A DNA stretch of 64,000 nucleotides, taken from Crenobacter luteus (GTDB lineage Bacteria > Pseudomonadota > Gammaproteobacteria > Burkholderiales > Chromobacteriaceae). Below the pieces are notes generated by a model. That model saw nothing but the letters and a program-made list of their open reading frames with translations. It was not told where the DNA came from and did no database searches. A program made the position numbers and the translations under genes. Shown in pieces: positions 56,293 through 64,000 of this stretch (position 1 is its first letter; each line of letters begins with the position of its first letter). The stretch covers positions 62,001-126,000 of the forward strand of contig NZ_SLXG01000002.1 of the NCBI RefSeq assembly GCF_004345725.1. Direction: 5' to 3'.

Positions 56293-58464
56293 TCAGCTTT
56301 GCGCCTTGGCGAGCTGGCGCCAGCGGTGCAACAGCGGCTCGGTGTAGCCCGACGGCTGCGCCGCGCCCTTGAACACCAGGTCGCAGGCGGCCTGGAAGGC
56401 GAGCGATTCGTCGCAGCGGCCGGCCATCGCGCGGTAGGCGGGGTCGCCCTTGTTCTGCGCGTCGACCACGGCGGCCATCCGTTCGAGCGTCTCGCGCACC
56501 TGCGCCTCGCTCACGATGCCGTGGCGCAGCCAGTTGGCGATATGCTGGCTGGAGATGCGCAGCGTGGCGCGGTCTTCCATCAGCGCGACGTCGTGGATGT
56601 CGGGCACCTTCGAGCAGCCGACGCCCTGCTCGATCCAGCGCACCACGTAGCCGAGGATGCCCTGCGCGTTGTTGTCGAGTTCCTGCTGGATCTCGGCGGC
56701 GCTCCACGACGGGTGCGGCTCGACCGGCACGGTCAGGAGCTCGTCGAGCAGCGCGACGGGCGGCTGCGCCTCCAGCTCGCGCTGCACGGCGGCGACGTCG
56801 ACCTGGTGGTAGTGCAGCGCGTGCAGCACGGCGGCGGTCGGCGACGGCACCCAGGCGGTGTTGGCGCCAGCCTTGGGCTGGGCGACCTTTTCTTTGAGCA
56901 TCGCGGCCATCAGGTCCGGCATCGCCCACATGCCCTTGCCGATCTGCGCGCGACCCCTGAGGCCGCAGGCGAGGCCGACCTGGACGTTGTTGCGCTCGTA
57001 GGCGGCGATCCAGCGGCTTTGCTTCATGTCGCCCTTGCGGACCATGGCGCCGGCTTCCATCGAGGTGTGAATCTCGTCGCCGGTGCGGTCGAGGAAGCCG
57101 GTGTTGATGAACACCACGCGCGAGCGCGCGGCGGCGATGCAGGCGGCGAGGTTGACGCTGGTGCGGCGCTCCTCGTCCATGATGCCCATCTTCAGCGTGT
57201 GGCGGGCGAGGCCCAGTAGGTCCTCGACGCGGCCGAACAGCTCGTCGGCGAACGCGACTTCGGCCGGGCCGTGCATCTTCGGCTTGACGATGTAGACCGA
57301 GCCTGCGCGCGAGTTGCGCGCGCCGTCGCGCTTGAGGTCGTGGAGCGCGATCAGGCTGGTGACGACGGCGTCGATGATGCCCTCGGGCACTTCGTTGCCG
57401 TCCGCGTCGAGCATCGCCGGGTTGCTCATCAGGTGGCCGACGTTGCGCACGAACATCAGCGAGCGGCCCGGCAGCGTCAGCGTGCCGCCGTCGGCGGCGG
57501 TGTATTCGCGGTCCGGGTTCAGCGTGCGGGTGAAGCGCTTGCCGTTCTTCTCGACCGTTTCGGACAAGGTGCCCTTCATCAGGCCGAGCCAGTTGCGGTA
57601 GACGGCGACCTTGTCGTCGGCGTCGACGGCGGCGACCGAGTCCTCGCAGTCCATGATGGTGGTGATCGCCGCCTCGACGAGCAGGTCCTTCACGCCGGCC
57701 GCGTCCTGCGCGCCGATGGCGTGGGTCTTGTCGATCTGGATCTCGACGTGCAGGCCGTGGTGGCGCAGCAGCACCGCGTCCGGCGCGTCGGCGTCGCCGC
57801 GGTAGCCGAGGAACTGGGCCGGCTCGGCCAGCGCGGCAGCCGTGCCGTCGGCGAGCGCGACTTCGAGGCGGCCGGCGGCGACGCGGTAGGCGACGGCGTC
57901 GGCGTGCGAGCCCTGCGCGAGCGGCGCGCTCTGGTCGAGGAAGGCGCGGCCGAAGGCGATCACCCGGGCGCCGCGGACCGGGTTGTAGCCGGCGCCGCGC
58001 GCCGCGCCGTCGTCGTCGCCGATCGCGTCGGTGCCGTACAGCGCGTCGTACAGGCTGCCCCAGCGGGCGTTGGCGGCGTTCAGCGCGTAGCGGGCGTTCA
58101 TCACCGGCACCACCAGCTGCGGGCCGGCCTGCGCGGCGATTTCAAGGTCGACACGGCCGGTATCGACCTTGAAATCGGCCGGGACGTCGACGAGGTAGCC
58201 GATGTCGTTCAGGAAGGTCCGGTAGTCTGCCATGTCGGCGATCGGGCCGGGGTGTTGGCGATACCAGGCGTCCAGTTCGGCTTGCAGGCGGTCGCGCTCG
58301 GCCAACAGCGCGCGGTTCTTCGGCGCCAGCTCGTGGACCAGCGCGTCGACGCCCCGCCAGTAGGCGGCGGTGTCGATGCCGGTGCCGGGGAGCGCTTCCT
58401 GTTCGATGAAACGGTGCAGAACGGCGGCGACCTGAAGGCGGCCGCAGCGGAGATACTCGGTCAT
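56293..58464 (-). CDS. glcB: Malate synthase G
   Basis: 723 residues (E. coli 723). Condenses glyoxylate with acetyl-CoA to malate. Contains the isoform G signature blocks [44 protein letters not shown] and the C-terminal [18 protein letters not shown] with the catalytic Asp. Last gene of the glc operon, following glcG; consumes the glyoxylate made by GlcDEF. GAGGAAAG precedes ATG. Confidence 0.98.
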   Translation of the reverse strand: MTEYLRCGRLQVAAVLHRFIEQEALPGTGIDTAAYWRGVDALVHELAPKNRALLAERDRLQAELDAWYRQHPGPIADMADYRTFLNDIGYLVDVPADFKVDTGRVDLEIAAQAGPQLVVPVMNARYALNAANARWGSLYDALYGTDAIGDDDGAARGAGYNPVRGARVIAFGRAFLDQSAPLAQGSHADAVAYRVAAGRLEVALADGTAAALAEPAQFLGYRGDADAPDAVLLRHHGLHVEIQIDKTHAIGAQDAAGVKDLLVEAAITTIMDCEDSVAAVDADDKVAVYRNWLGLMKGTLSETVEKNGKRFTRTLNPDREYTAADGGTLTLPGRSLMFVRNVGHLMSNPAMLDADGNEVPEGIIDAVVTSLIALHDLKRDGARNSRAGSVYIVKPKMHGPAEVAFADELFGRVEDLLGLARHTLKMGIMDEERRTSVNLAACIAAARSRVVFINTGFLDRTGDEIHTSMEAGAMVRKGDMKQSRWIAAYERNNVQVGLACGLRGRAQIGKGMWAMPDLMAAMLKEKVAQPKAGANTAWVPSPTAAVLHALHYHQVDVAAVQRELEAQPPVALLDELLTVPVEPHPSWSAAEIQQELDNNAQGILGYVVRWIEQGVGCSKVPDIHDVALMEDRATLRISSQHIANWLRHGIVSEAQVRETLERMAAVVDAQNKGDPAYRAMAGRCDESLAFQAACDLVFKGAAQPSGYTEPLLHRWRQLAKAQS

Positions 58465-58486
58465 GGTTCTTCTTTCCTCGGGCGAG

Positions 58487-58507
58487 GGACGGGCCGGCGG
58501 CCCGTCC
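58487..58507. promoter_or_regulatory. Intercistronic hairpin between glcG and glcB
   Basis: GGACGGGCC-GGC-GGCCCGTCC, 9-bp stem in the 56-bp gap between glcG and glcB. No T-run; may tune differential stability within the operon mRNA. Confidence 0.35.
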
Positions 58508-58520
58508 TGTCGCGCCGCCC

Positions 58521-58928
58521 TTAGCGTTCCAGCGCGGCGATGCCGGCCTTGGCGATCCGGGCGTCCAGATCGGGCGTCAGGCCGGAGATGCCGACCGCGC
58601 CGACGACCTGGCCGCCGACCAGTACCGGCACGCCGCCTTCGAGCATGCCGCTCAGCAGCGGGGCCGACAGGAAGGCGGTGCGACCGTTGTTGATCATGTC
58701 TTCGAAATTCTTCGATTCGCGGCGACCGAGCGCCGCCGAGCGGGCCTTCTCCATTGCGATATAGGCGCTGATCGGCGCGCAGTCATTCATGCGCACCAGG
58801 CCCAGCGGGTGGCCGCCGTCGTCGACCATCGCGATCGAGACCTTCCAGTTGTTGCTTTCGGCCTCTTCGCGCGCGGCGTTGAGAATGATGTTGACCTCGT
58901 CCAGGGTCAGAACGGCCTTGTGTTGCAT
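58521..58928 (-). CDS. glcG: GlcG-family (DUF336) haem-degrading-like protein
   Basis: 135 residues with the family ends [41 protein letters not shown] and [19 protein letters not shown]. GlcG accompanies glycolate oxidase genes; its molecular function is not established. AAGGAGT is 6 nt before ATG. Fourth gene of the operon, 24 bp after glcF. Confidence 0.93.
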   Translation of the reverse strand: MQHKAVLTLDEVNIILNAAREEAESNNWKVSIAMVDDGGHPLGLVRMNDCAPISAYIAMEKARSAALGRRESKNFEDMINNGRTAFLSAPLLSGMLEGGVPVLVGGQVVGAVGISGLTPDLDARIAKAGIAALER

Positions 58929-58952
58929 GTCTCACTCCTTTGTTGTGATTGA

Positions 58953-60191
58953 TCAGCGCGCCGTGTCGGTCAGCATCCTGTCGACGAGCTCGACCCAGTG
59001 CATGACAGGGGTCGCGGTGCCGCCGCGCAGGTGCCCGATGCAGCCGACGTTGCCGGAAACGATGAGGTCCGGCGTGGTTCTGGCGAGCGCTGCGAGCTTA
59101 TTGTCGCGCAATTTCAAAGACAACTCAGGTTGTAATAGCGAATAGGTGCCGGCCGAGCCGCAACATAGGTGGCTGTCGGTGGGCAACAGCACCGCAAGTC
59201 CCAGCGTCTGCAGCAGTTTTTCGAGCTGGCCGCGCACCCGTTGGCCGTGTTGCAAAGTGCACGGCGGATGGTAGGCGACGCGCCGTCGCGGCGAGGCGGC
59301 GACGCGTGCGGCCAGGTTTGCGGCTTCGGGCGCGACGATTTCGACGAGGTCGCGCGCCAGCGCCGACACGCGCGCCGCCTTGTCGGCGTAGGCCGGGTCG
59401 TGCCGCAGGTAGCGGCCGTATTCCTTGACCGCGACGCCGCAGCCGGACGCGTTGACGACGATGGCCTCGACGCCGGCCTCGACGTGCGGCCACCACGCGT
59501 CGACGTTGCGGCGCATGTCGGCGAGGCCGGCGTCCTGCTCGTCGAGGTGGTAGCGCAGCGCGCCGCAGCAGCCGGCGTCGGCCGGCAGGATCGCCTCGAT
59601 GCCGAGCGCGTCGAGCACGCGCAGCGTCGCGTGGTTGATATTGGGCAGCATCACCGGCTGCACGCAGCCTGCGAGCATCAGCACCTTGCGCGCGTGCGCC
59701 CGGCGCGGCGGGGCGGCGCCGGCGTCGCTTCGCGGCAGTACCTTGGCCTTGAGGCTGGCCGGCAACAGCGGGCGCAGCCGTTGGCCGAGCCGGTAGGCCG
59801 GGCCGAACAGGCGCGGGTTTGGCAGCACGGTCGCCAGCGCGCGGCGCACGAGGCGCGCCCCGAGCGGCCGTTTCACCTGCGCGTCGACCACATGGCGGCC
59901 GATGTCGAGCAGCCGGCCGTACTCGACGCCCGACGGGCAGGTCGACTCGCAGTTGCGGCAGCTCAGGCAGCGGTCGAGGTGGCTCTGCGTCTTGGCGGTG
60001 GCCGGCGCGCCCTCGAGCACCTGCTTGATCAGGTAGATGCGGCCGCGCGGGCCGTCGAGCTCGTCGCCCAGTTCCTGGTAGGTCGGGCAGGTCGCGGTAC
60101 AGAAGCCGCAGTGCACGCAACGGCGCAGGATCGCGTCGGCGTCGACGCCCTCGGGCGTGTCCTTGATGAAATCGGCCAGTCGGGTCTGCAT
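58953..60191 (-). CDS. glcF: Glycolate oxidase iron-sulfur subunit GlcF
   Basis: 412 residues. Two 4Fe-4S motifs, Cys25-x2-C-x2-C-x3-CP (CVHCGFCTATCP) and CLSCRNCESTCPSGV, and two C-terminal CCG modules (DAGCCGALRYH and HLCCGSAGTY). Transfers electrons from the GlcD/GlcE flavin subunits toward the quinone pool. Start MQTRLADFIK. The frame of a repeat copy at 59780 encodes Leu-Gly-Gln. Confidence 0.96.
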   Translation of the reverse strand: MQTRLADFIKDTPEGVDADAILRRCVHCGFCTATCPTYQELGDELDGPRGRIYLIKQVLEGAPATAKTQSHLDRCLSCRNCESTCPSGVEYGRLLDIGRHVVDAQVKRPLGARLVRRALATVLPNPRLFGPAYRLGQRLRPLLPASLKAKVLPRSDAGAAPPRRAHARKVLMLAGCVQPVMLPNINHATLRVLDALGIEAILPADAGCCGALRYHLDEQDAGLADMRRNVDAWWPHVEAGVEAIVVNASGCGVAVKEYGRYLRHDPAYADKAARVSALARDLVEIVAPEAANLAARVAASPRRRVAYHPPCTLQHGQRVRGQLEKLLQTLGLAVLLPTDSHLCCGSAGTYSLLQPELSLKLRDNKLAALARTTPDLIVSGNVGCIGHLRGGTATPVMHWVELVDRMLTDTAR

Positions 60192-60204
60192 CGGGGTCGT
60201 CCGC

Positions 60205-61278
60205 TTAAAGGCCGGCGTACAGCCGTCCCGGGTTGAACACGCCGGCCGGGTCGAAGGCCGCCTTGAGCTTGCGGTGGATCGCCATCAGCGGCGCCGGCAG
60301 CGGCGTGAACACGCCCGCCGCGCGGTCCTGGCCGCGGAACAGCGTCGCGTGGCCGCCGGCCGCCTCGGCCAACCCTCTGACCGTCGCCGCGTCGGCGTCG
60401 CTGCGCCACCAGCGCTGGCCGCCGCCCCATTCGATCAGCTGCGCGCCCGGCAGCGCCACCGGCGCGGCGCTGGAGGGCAGCGCGAGGCGCCACAGCGACT
60501 CTTCCGGCGCGCGGGCGGCGAAGAACGGCGCGGCCTGTTCGCGCAGCGCCCGCCAGAAGCTGTGCGCTTCGGCGTCGTCGAGCTTCTCGCCGCCGAGCTT
60601 GTCGCGCGCGGCCGCGACGGCGGCGGTGGCGCCGCTCAGGCGCAGGTGCAGCACGCCGTCGTGCCAGACGTTGGCCGAGACCGGCAGCGGCTGGCCGGCC
60701 CAGGCGTTCAGCGTCGCCAGCGCCGTCGCCTCGTCCATCTCGAAGCGCAGCGTCGCCTCGGCGAACGGGCGCGGCAGCACCTTGAGCGACGCTTCGAGGA
60801 TCAGCCCCAGCGTGCCGAGCGAGCCGGCCAGCAGGCGCGCGACGTCGTAGCCGGCGACGTTCTTCATCACCTGGCCGCCGAAGCTCAGCGTCTGGCCGCG
60901 CCCGTCCATCAGCCGCGCGCCGAGGATGAAGTCGCGCAGCGCGCCGGCGCCGGCGCGGCGCGGGCCGGACAGGCCGGCGGCGACCATGCCGCCGAAGGTG
61001 GCGTCAGGGCCGAAGTGCGGCGGCTCGAAGGCGAGCATCTGGTTCTGCTCGGCCAACGTCGCTTCGATCTCGGCCAACGGCGTGCCGCAGCGCGCGGTGA
61101 TCACCAGTTCGGCCGGGTCGTAGGCGACGACGCCGCGGTAGGCGCGGGTGTCGAGCGGCTCGCCTTGCGGCGTCTCGCCGTACCAGCGCTTGCTGCCGCC
61201 GCCTTGCAGGCACAGCGGCGTCTTGTCTTGGGATGCCTGCAGGATGGCGTCGCGGAAGGCGTCGAGGGTGTCGGTCAT
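60205..61278 (-). CDS. glcE: Glycolate oxidase subunit GlcE (FAD-binding)
   Basis: 357 residues with a PCMH-type FAD-binding domain (LQGGGSKRWYG, PPHFGPDATFGGMVAAGLSGPRRAG, GQVMKNVAGYDVARLLAGSLGTLGLI) typical of GlcE. Works with GlcD and GlcF to oxidise glycolate to glyoxylate. 9-bp gap from glcD. Three repeat copies fall in this gene (60364, 60670, and 61048/61069 close together). Confidence 0.95.
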   Translation of the reverse strand: MTDTLDAFRDAILQASQDKTPLCLQGGGSKRWYGETPQGEPLDTRAYRGVVAYDPAELVITARCGTPLAEIEATLAEQNQMLAFEPPHFGPDATFGGMVAAGLSGPRRAGAGALRDFILGARLMDGRGQTLSFGGQVMKNVAGYDVARLLAGSLGTLGLILEASLKVLPRPFAEATLRFEMDEATALATLNAWAGQPLPVSANVWHDGVLHLRLSGATAAVAAARDKLGGEKLDDAEAHSFWRALREQAAPFFAARAPEESLWRLALPSSAAPVALPGAQLIEWGGGQRWWRSDADAATVRGLAEAAGGHATLFRGQDRAAGVFTPLPAPLMAIHRKLKAAFDPAGVFNPGRLYAGL

Positions 61279-61287
61279 GTCGCTTTC

Positions 61288-62775
61288 TCAGAAACGCGGC
61301 AGCTCGGGATGGGGCAGCCGGCCGTGGTGCACGTGCAGCTTGCCGTATTCGGCGCAGCGCGCGCGGGTCGGGATCGCCTTGTCGTGGTTCAGCAGCCCGG
61401 ACGGGTCGAAGGCGTGCTTGACCGCGAAGAAGGCGTCGCGCTCCTCGGGCGAGAACTGCACGCACATCGAGTTGATTTTCTCGACGCCGACGCCGTGCTC
61501 GCCGGTGACGGTACCGCCCAGTTCGACGCAGGTTTCCAGGATGTCGGCGCCGAACAGTTCGGCGCGGCGCCATTCGTCGGCGTCGTTGCCGTTGAACAGG
61601 ATCAAGGGATGCATATTGCCGTCGCCGGCGTGGAACACGTTGATGCAGCGCAGCCGGTATTCGCGCTCCATCTCGGCGATGCGGGTCAGCAGCGTGCCGA
61701 TGTGGCGGCGCGGTATCGTGCCGTCCATGCAGTAGTAGTCGGGCGCGAGGCGGCCGGCGGCCGGGAAGGCGTTCTTGCGCCCGGACCAGAACTTGAGGCG
61801 TTCTGCCTCGCTCTGCGACACCCGGATGCGCGTCGCGCCGCTGGCCTCAAGCACCGCGCTCATGCGCGCGATCTCCTCGGCGACCTCCTCGGGCGTGCCG
61901 TCCGACTCGCACAGCAGGATGGCGGCGGCGTCGGTGTCGTAGCCGGCGTGCACGAACTCTTCGACGGCGCGCGCGCAGGCGCGGTCCATCATCTCGAGGC
62001 CGGCCGGGATGATGCCGGCGGCGATGATCGCGGCGACCGCGTCGCCGCCACGCGCGACGTCGTCGAAGCTGGCCATGATCACCTGCGCGGTCTGCGGCTT
62101 GGGCACCAGCCTGACCACCACCTCGGTGACCACCGCGAACATGCCTTCCGAGCCGATGAACACGCCCAGCAGGTCCAGCCCCGGCGCGTCCGGCGCCAGC
62201 GAGCCGAATTCGACCGGCTCGCCGTCCATGGTGATCGCGCGCACCTTGAGCACGTTGTTCACCGTCAGGCCGTACTTCAGGCAGTGCACGCCGCCGGAGT
62301 TCTCCGCCACGTTGCCGCCGATGGTGCAGGCGATCTGCGACGACGGGTCGGGTGCGTAGTAGAGGCCGTACGGCGCGGCCGCATCCGAGATCGCGAGGTT
62401 GCGCACGCCCGGCTGGACGGTCGCGGTGCGCGCGACCGGGTCGACCTTGAGGATGTGCTTGAACCTGGCCAGCGACAGCACGAGGCCGTTCTCGATCGGC
62501 ATCGCGCCGCCCGACAGCCCGGTGCCGGCGCCGCGCGGCACCACCGGCACGCGCAGCGCGTGGCAGGTCTTGAGGATGTGGCGGACCTCGTCCTCGGTTT
62601 CCGGCAGCGCCACCGCCAGCGGCACGCGGCGGTAGGCGGACAGGCCGTCGCACTCGTAGGGCGTGGTGTCCTCGGCGTCGGTCAAGAGCCGGCAGCCGGC
62701 GAGCGCGGCCGTCAGCGTCGCGATCAGTTCGGCGCGGTCGGCCGGGTCGGGCGGCAAGGTGTTCGGGTGCGACAC
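61288..62775 (-). CDS. glcD: Glycolate oxidase subunit GlcD (FAD-linked)
   Basis: 495 residues (E. coli 499). FAD-linked oxidase with PCMH domain (VVPRGAGTGLSGGAMPIENGLVLSL, QIACTIGGNVAENSGGVHCLKYG) and FAD-linked C-terminal domain (VFHAGDGNMHPLILF, GTVTGEHGVGVEKI). First gene of the operon. Start is a GTG (VSHPNTLPPDP) with AGGAGG 4 nt upstream; the frame is open further into the intergenic region. Likely controlled by the divergent GlcC. Confidence 0.97.
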   Translation of the reverse strand: MSHPNTLPPDPADRAELIATLTAALAGCRLLTDAEDTTPYECDGLSAYRRVPLAVALPETEDEVRHILKTCHALRVPVVPRGAGTGLSGGAMPIENGLVLSLARFKHILKVDPVARTATVQPGVRNLAISDAAAPYGLYYAPDPSSQIACTIGGNVAENSGGVHCLKYGLTVNNVLKVRAITMDGEPVEFGSLAPDAPGLDLLGVFIGSEGMFAVVTEVVVRLVPKPQTAQVIMASFDDVARGGDAVAAIIAAGIIPAGLEMMDRACARAVEEFVHAGYDTDAAAILLCESDGTPEEVAEEIARMSAVLEASGATRIRVSQSEAERLKFWSGRKNAFPAAGRLAPDYYCMDGTIPRRHIGTLLTRIAEMEREYRLRCINVFHAGDGNMHPLILFNGNDADEWRRAELFGADILETCVELGGTVTGEHGVGVEKINSMCVQFSPEERDAFFAVKHAFDPSGLLNHDKAIPTRARCAEYGKLHVHHGRLPHPELPRF

Positions 62776-62838
62776 GGGGCCTCCTGCGTGGATGGGCTGG
62801 CGCCGGCCGTGGGCGGCGCGCAAGGAGCGGCGATATCC

Positions 62839-62864
62839 CGGTATTCCGGTATACTGGTATACCA
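62839..62864. promoter_or_regulatory. GntR/FadR-type operator candidate between glcD and glcC
   Basis: Three GGTAT repeats in a row (62840, 62848, 62856), the last forming the palindrome TGGTATACCA (62855-62864). FadR-subfamily regulators bind TGGT-Nx-ACCA palindromes, and glcC of this subfamily starts 150 bp away. The site lies 64-89 bp upstream of glcD. Confidence 0.6.
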
Positions 62865-63012
62865 CTGCGGTCGATTGTGCGCCGGGACGCGGCGGTCGAG
62901 GTAGAGAGGGAAAACCCTTGTGCCGGGGCGGGGCGGCGCGCGCTTTCAAAGCCCCGGGCGATGCAGTATCTTCGCGGGCGGTTTGCCAGCAAGTCAGAAA
63001 GAGGTGTGTTCC

Positions 63013-63732
63013 GTGCCGTTCAATGCGATTTCCCCGCCGCCGCGGCGCCGGCTGTCCGACATGGTCTACGAGCAGCTCGAGACGATGATCGTCGACGGCC
63101 TGCTCAAGCCCGGCGACGAGTTGCCGTCCGAGCGCGAGCTGGCCGAGCGCATGTCGGTGTCGCGTCCGCCGGTGCGCGAGGCGCTGCACAAGCTCGAGTC
63201 GCGCGGCCTGATCAGCCCGCGCGCCGAGGGCGGCTACCTGGTCGCCAACCCGGGCGAGGCGCTGGTCGCCGACCCGCTGACCCAGCTCTTGGCGCGCCAC
63301 CCGAAGGCGGTGGCCGACGTATTCGAGCTGCGCCACGGACTGGAGTCGCTGTCGGTCAGGCTGGCGGCCGAGCGCGCGACCGACGCCGACCTGGCGCGGC
63401 TGCGGGCCGCGATCGACGAGATGGAGGCGACCCACCGCGCGGGCGACGCCGGCGCGGCGCAGAAGCTGCCCGAGCTGGACGCGCGCTTTCACCTCTTGGT
63501 CGCCGAGGCCAGCCACAACGTCGCGCTGGTGCACGTGATGCAGGCGATCCACGAGCTCGTCGAGAGCGCGATCGCGCGCAACTACCGGCAGATGGACGGG
63601 CGCGAGGCCGACATCGCGCAGATGATCAGCCAGCATCGCGGCATCTACGACGCGATCGCCGCGCACGACGCGCAGGCCGGCGTCGGCGCGCTCGACGCGC
63701 ACCTGAACTTCATCCGCGACCGGCTGGGCTGA
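63013..63732 (+). CDS. glcC: FadR/GntR-family transcriptional regulator, probable GlcC
   Basis: 239 residues: N-terminal winged helix (PRRRLSDMVYEQLETMIVDG..PSERELAERMSVSRPPVREALHKLESRGLI) and an FCD-type C-terminal ligand domain with metal/ligand histidines. GTG start (63013) with GAGG 8 nt upstream. Divergent from glcD, so it probably senses glycolate and controls the glc operon. LldR/PdhR-type paralogues look similar, but the neighbourhood favours GlcC. Confidence 0.88.
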   Translation: MPFNAISPPPRRRLSDMVYEQLETMIVDGLLKPGDELPSERELAERMSVSRPPVREALHKLESRGLISPRAEGGYLVANPGEALVADPLTQLLARHPKAVADVFELRHGLESLSVRLAAERATDADLARLRAAIDEMEATHRAGDAGAAQKLPELDARFHLLVAEASHNVALVHVMQAIHELVESAIARNYRQMDGREADIAQMISQHRGIYDAIAAHDAQAGVGALDAHLNFIRDRLG

Positions 63733-63768
63733 GCCGGTATGTGCTCGACCGGCGCTGGCCGGAGAGGC

Positions 63769-63796
63769 AAAAAAGCCCCGCGTTCGCGGGGCTTTT
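63769..63796. terminator. Bidirectional terminator after glcC
   Basis: AAAAGCCCCGC-GTTC-GCGGGGCTTTT between glcC and the convergent GGDEF gene. Confidence 0.94.
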
Positions 63797-63823
63797 AGCG
63801 CCGCCCGGCGGCCCGGTGCGGGC

Positions 63824-64000
63824 TCAGCCGGAAGCCAGCGGCGACGCGTCGCGCTGCCGCTTGGCGCGGTACATCATGTTGTCGGCGTGGCCGAGCAACT
63901 GTCTCTCGTCGTCGCCGTCCTCGGGGAAGTGCGCGATGCCGATGCTGGGACGGGTGAGGAGGGGCCGGCCGTCGAGGCCCAGCGGGGCGTCGAAGGCGTG
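63824..64000 (-). CDS. GGDEF-domain protein, C-terminal 58 residues (5' end outside window)
   Basis: Frame entering from the right edge and stopping at 63824. The end of a GGDEF domain is recognisable: TRPSIGIAHFPEDGDDERQLLGHADNMMYRAKRQ, with the conserved SIGIA strand and AD-x-MMY-x-AK helix. The catalytic motif is beyond the window. A probable second diguanylate cyclase. Confidence 0.88.
   Translation of the reverse strand, partial: HAFDAPLGLDGRPLLTRPSIGIAHFPEDGDDERQLLGHADNMMYRAKRQRDASPLASG

Overview
The window is high-GC bacterial chromosome (roughly 70% G+C by eye) with dense, mostly housekeeping gene content. The combination of ftsA-ftsZ-lpxC, secA next to a divergent DciA-type gene, a maf-rng pair, CNP1, DUF3422 and Gcr-type 'site-specific recombinase' proteins points to a betaproteobacterium, most likely of the Neisseriales (Chromobacteriaceae-like). 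This is inference from gene families; no rRNA gene is present to confirm it. No tRNA or rRNA genes, CRISPR array, insertion sequence, prophage or replication origin was recognised.

Layout. 1-3.1 kb: end of the division/cell-wall cluster (ftsA', ftsZ, lpxC), a small membrane protein and moaC. 3.2-6.9 kb: an EamA exporter, a translationally coupled NRDE/CNP1 pair, a TusA-like protein and pyrC. 7.0-11.2 kb: a two-gene RND efflux operon. 11.2-18.5 kb: tlyA with two coupled small genes, a YfaZ-like outer-membrane protein, an S9 oligopeptidase, threonine aldolase, a zinc-ribbon protein, tcdA and an orphan periplasmic binding protein. 18.6-21.6 kb: a CbbQ/CbbO-type AAA+/VWA pair and a lipoprotein. 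22.0-25.6 kb: proA and a SiaABC-like partner-switch operon. 25.7-31.9 kb: a second orphan binding protein, DUF3422 and the sulfate ABC importer sbp-cysTWA. 32.3-40.7 kb: a BdlA-like soluble chemoreceptor facing an EAL phosphodiesterase, then a radical-SAM / response-regulator-TPR / uvrD operon and a DUF2061 protein. 40.8-49.8 kb: cysE, rng-maf, a chemoreceptor, an alpha/beta-hydrolase lacking its nucleophile, secA and dciA. 50.0-56.2 kb: another chemoreceptor, a Gcr-type membrane protein and a multi-PAS diguanylate cyclase. 56.3-63.7 kb: the glycolate operon glcD-E-F-G-B with divergent glcC. The right edge cuts a second GGDEF protein.

How the genes work together. Sulfate uptake (sbp-cysTWA) and cysE serve cysteine synthesis. 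The glc genes convert glycolate to glyoxylate and then malate. Several genes suggest control of motility and biofilm state through c-di-GMP and chemotaxis: the BdlA-like receptor, the EAL protein, two GGDEF proteins, two membrane chemoreceptors and a SiaABC-like module.

The most striking feature is not a gene. The 10-mer GTTGGCCGAG (extended form AAGGTTGGCCGAGC) occurs about 43 times exactly, on both strands, in three different reading-frame contexts and between genes. Two inverted pairs form intrinsic terminators and a third lies in a divergent promoter region. Density and behaviour resemble the DNA-uptake sequences of Neisseria and Haemophilus, but the word differs from the Neisseria family of dialects. 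It is a candidate, apparently undescribed, uptake sequence.
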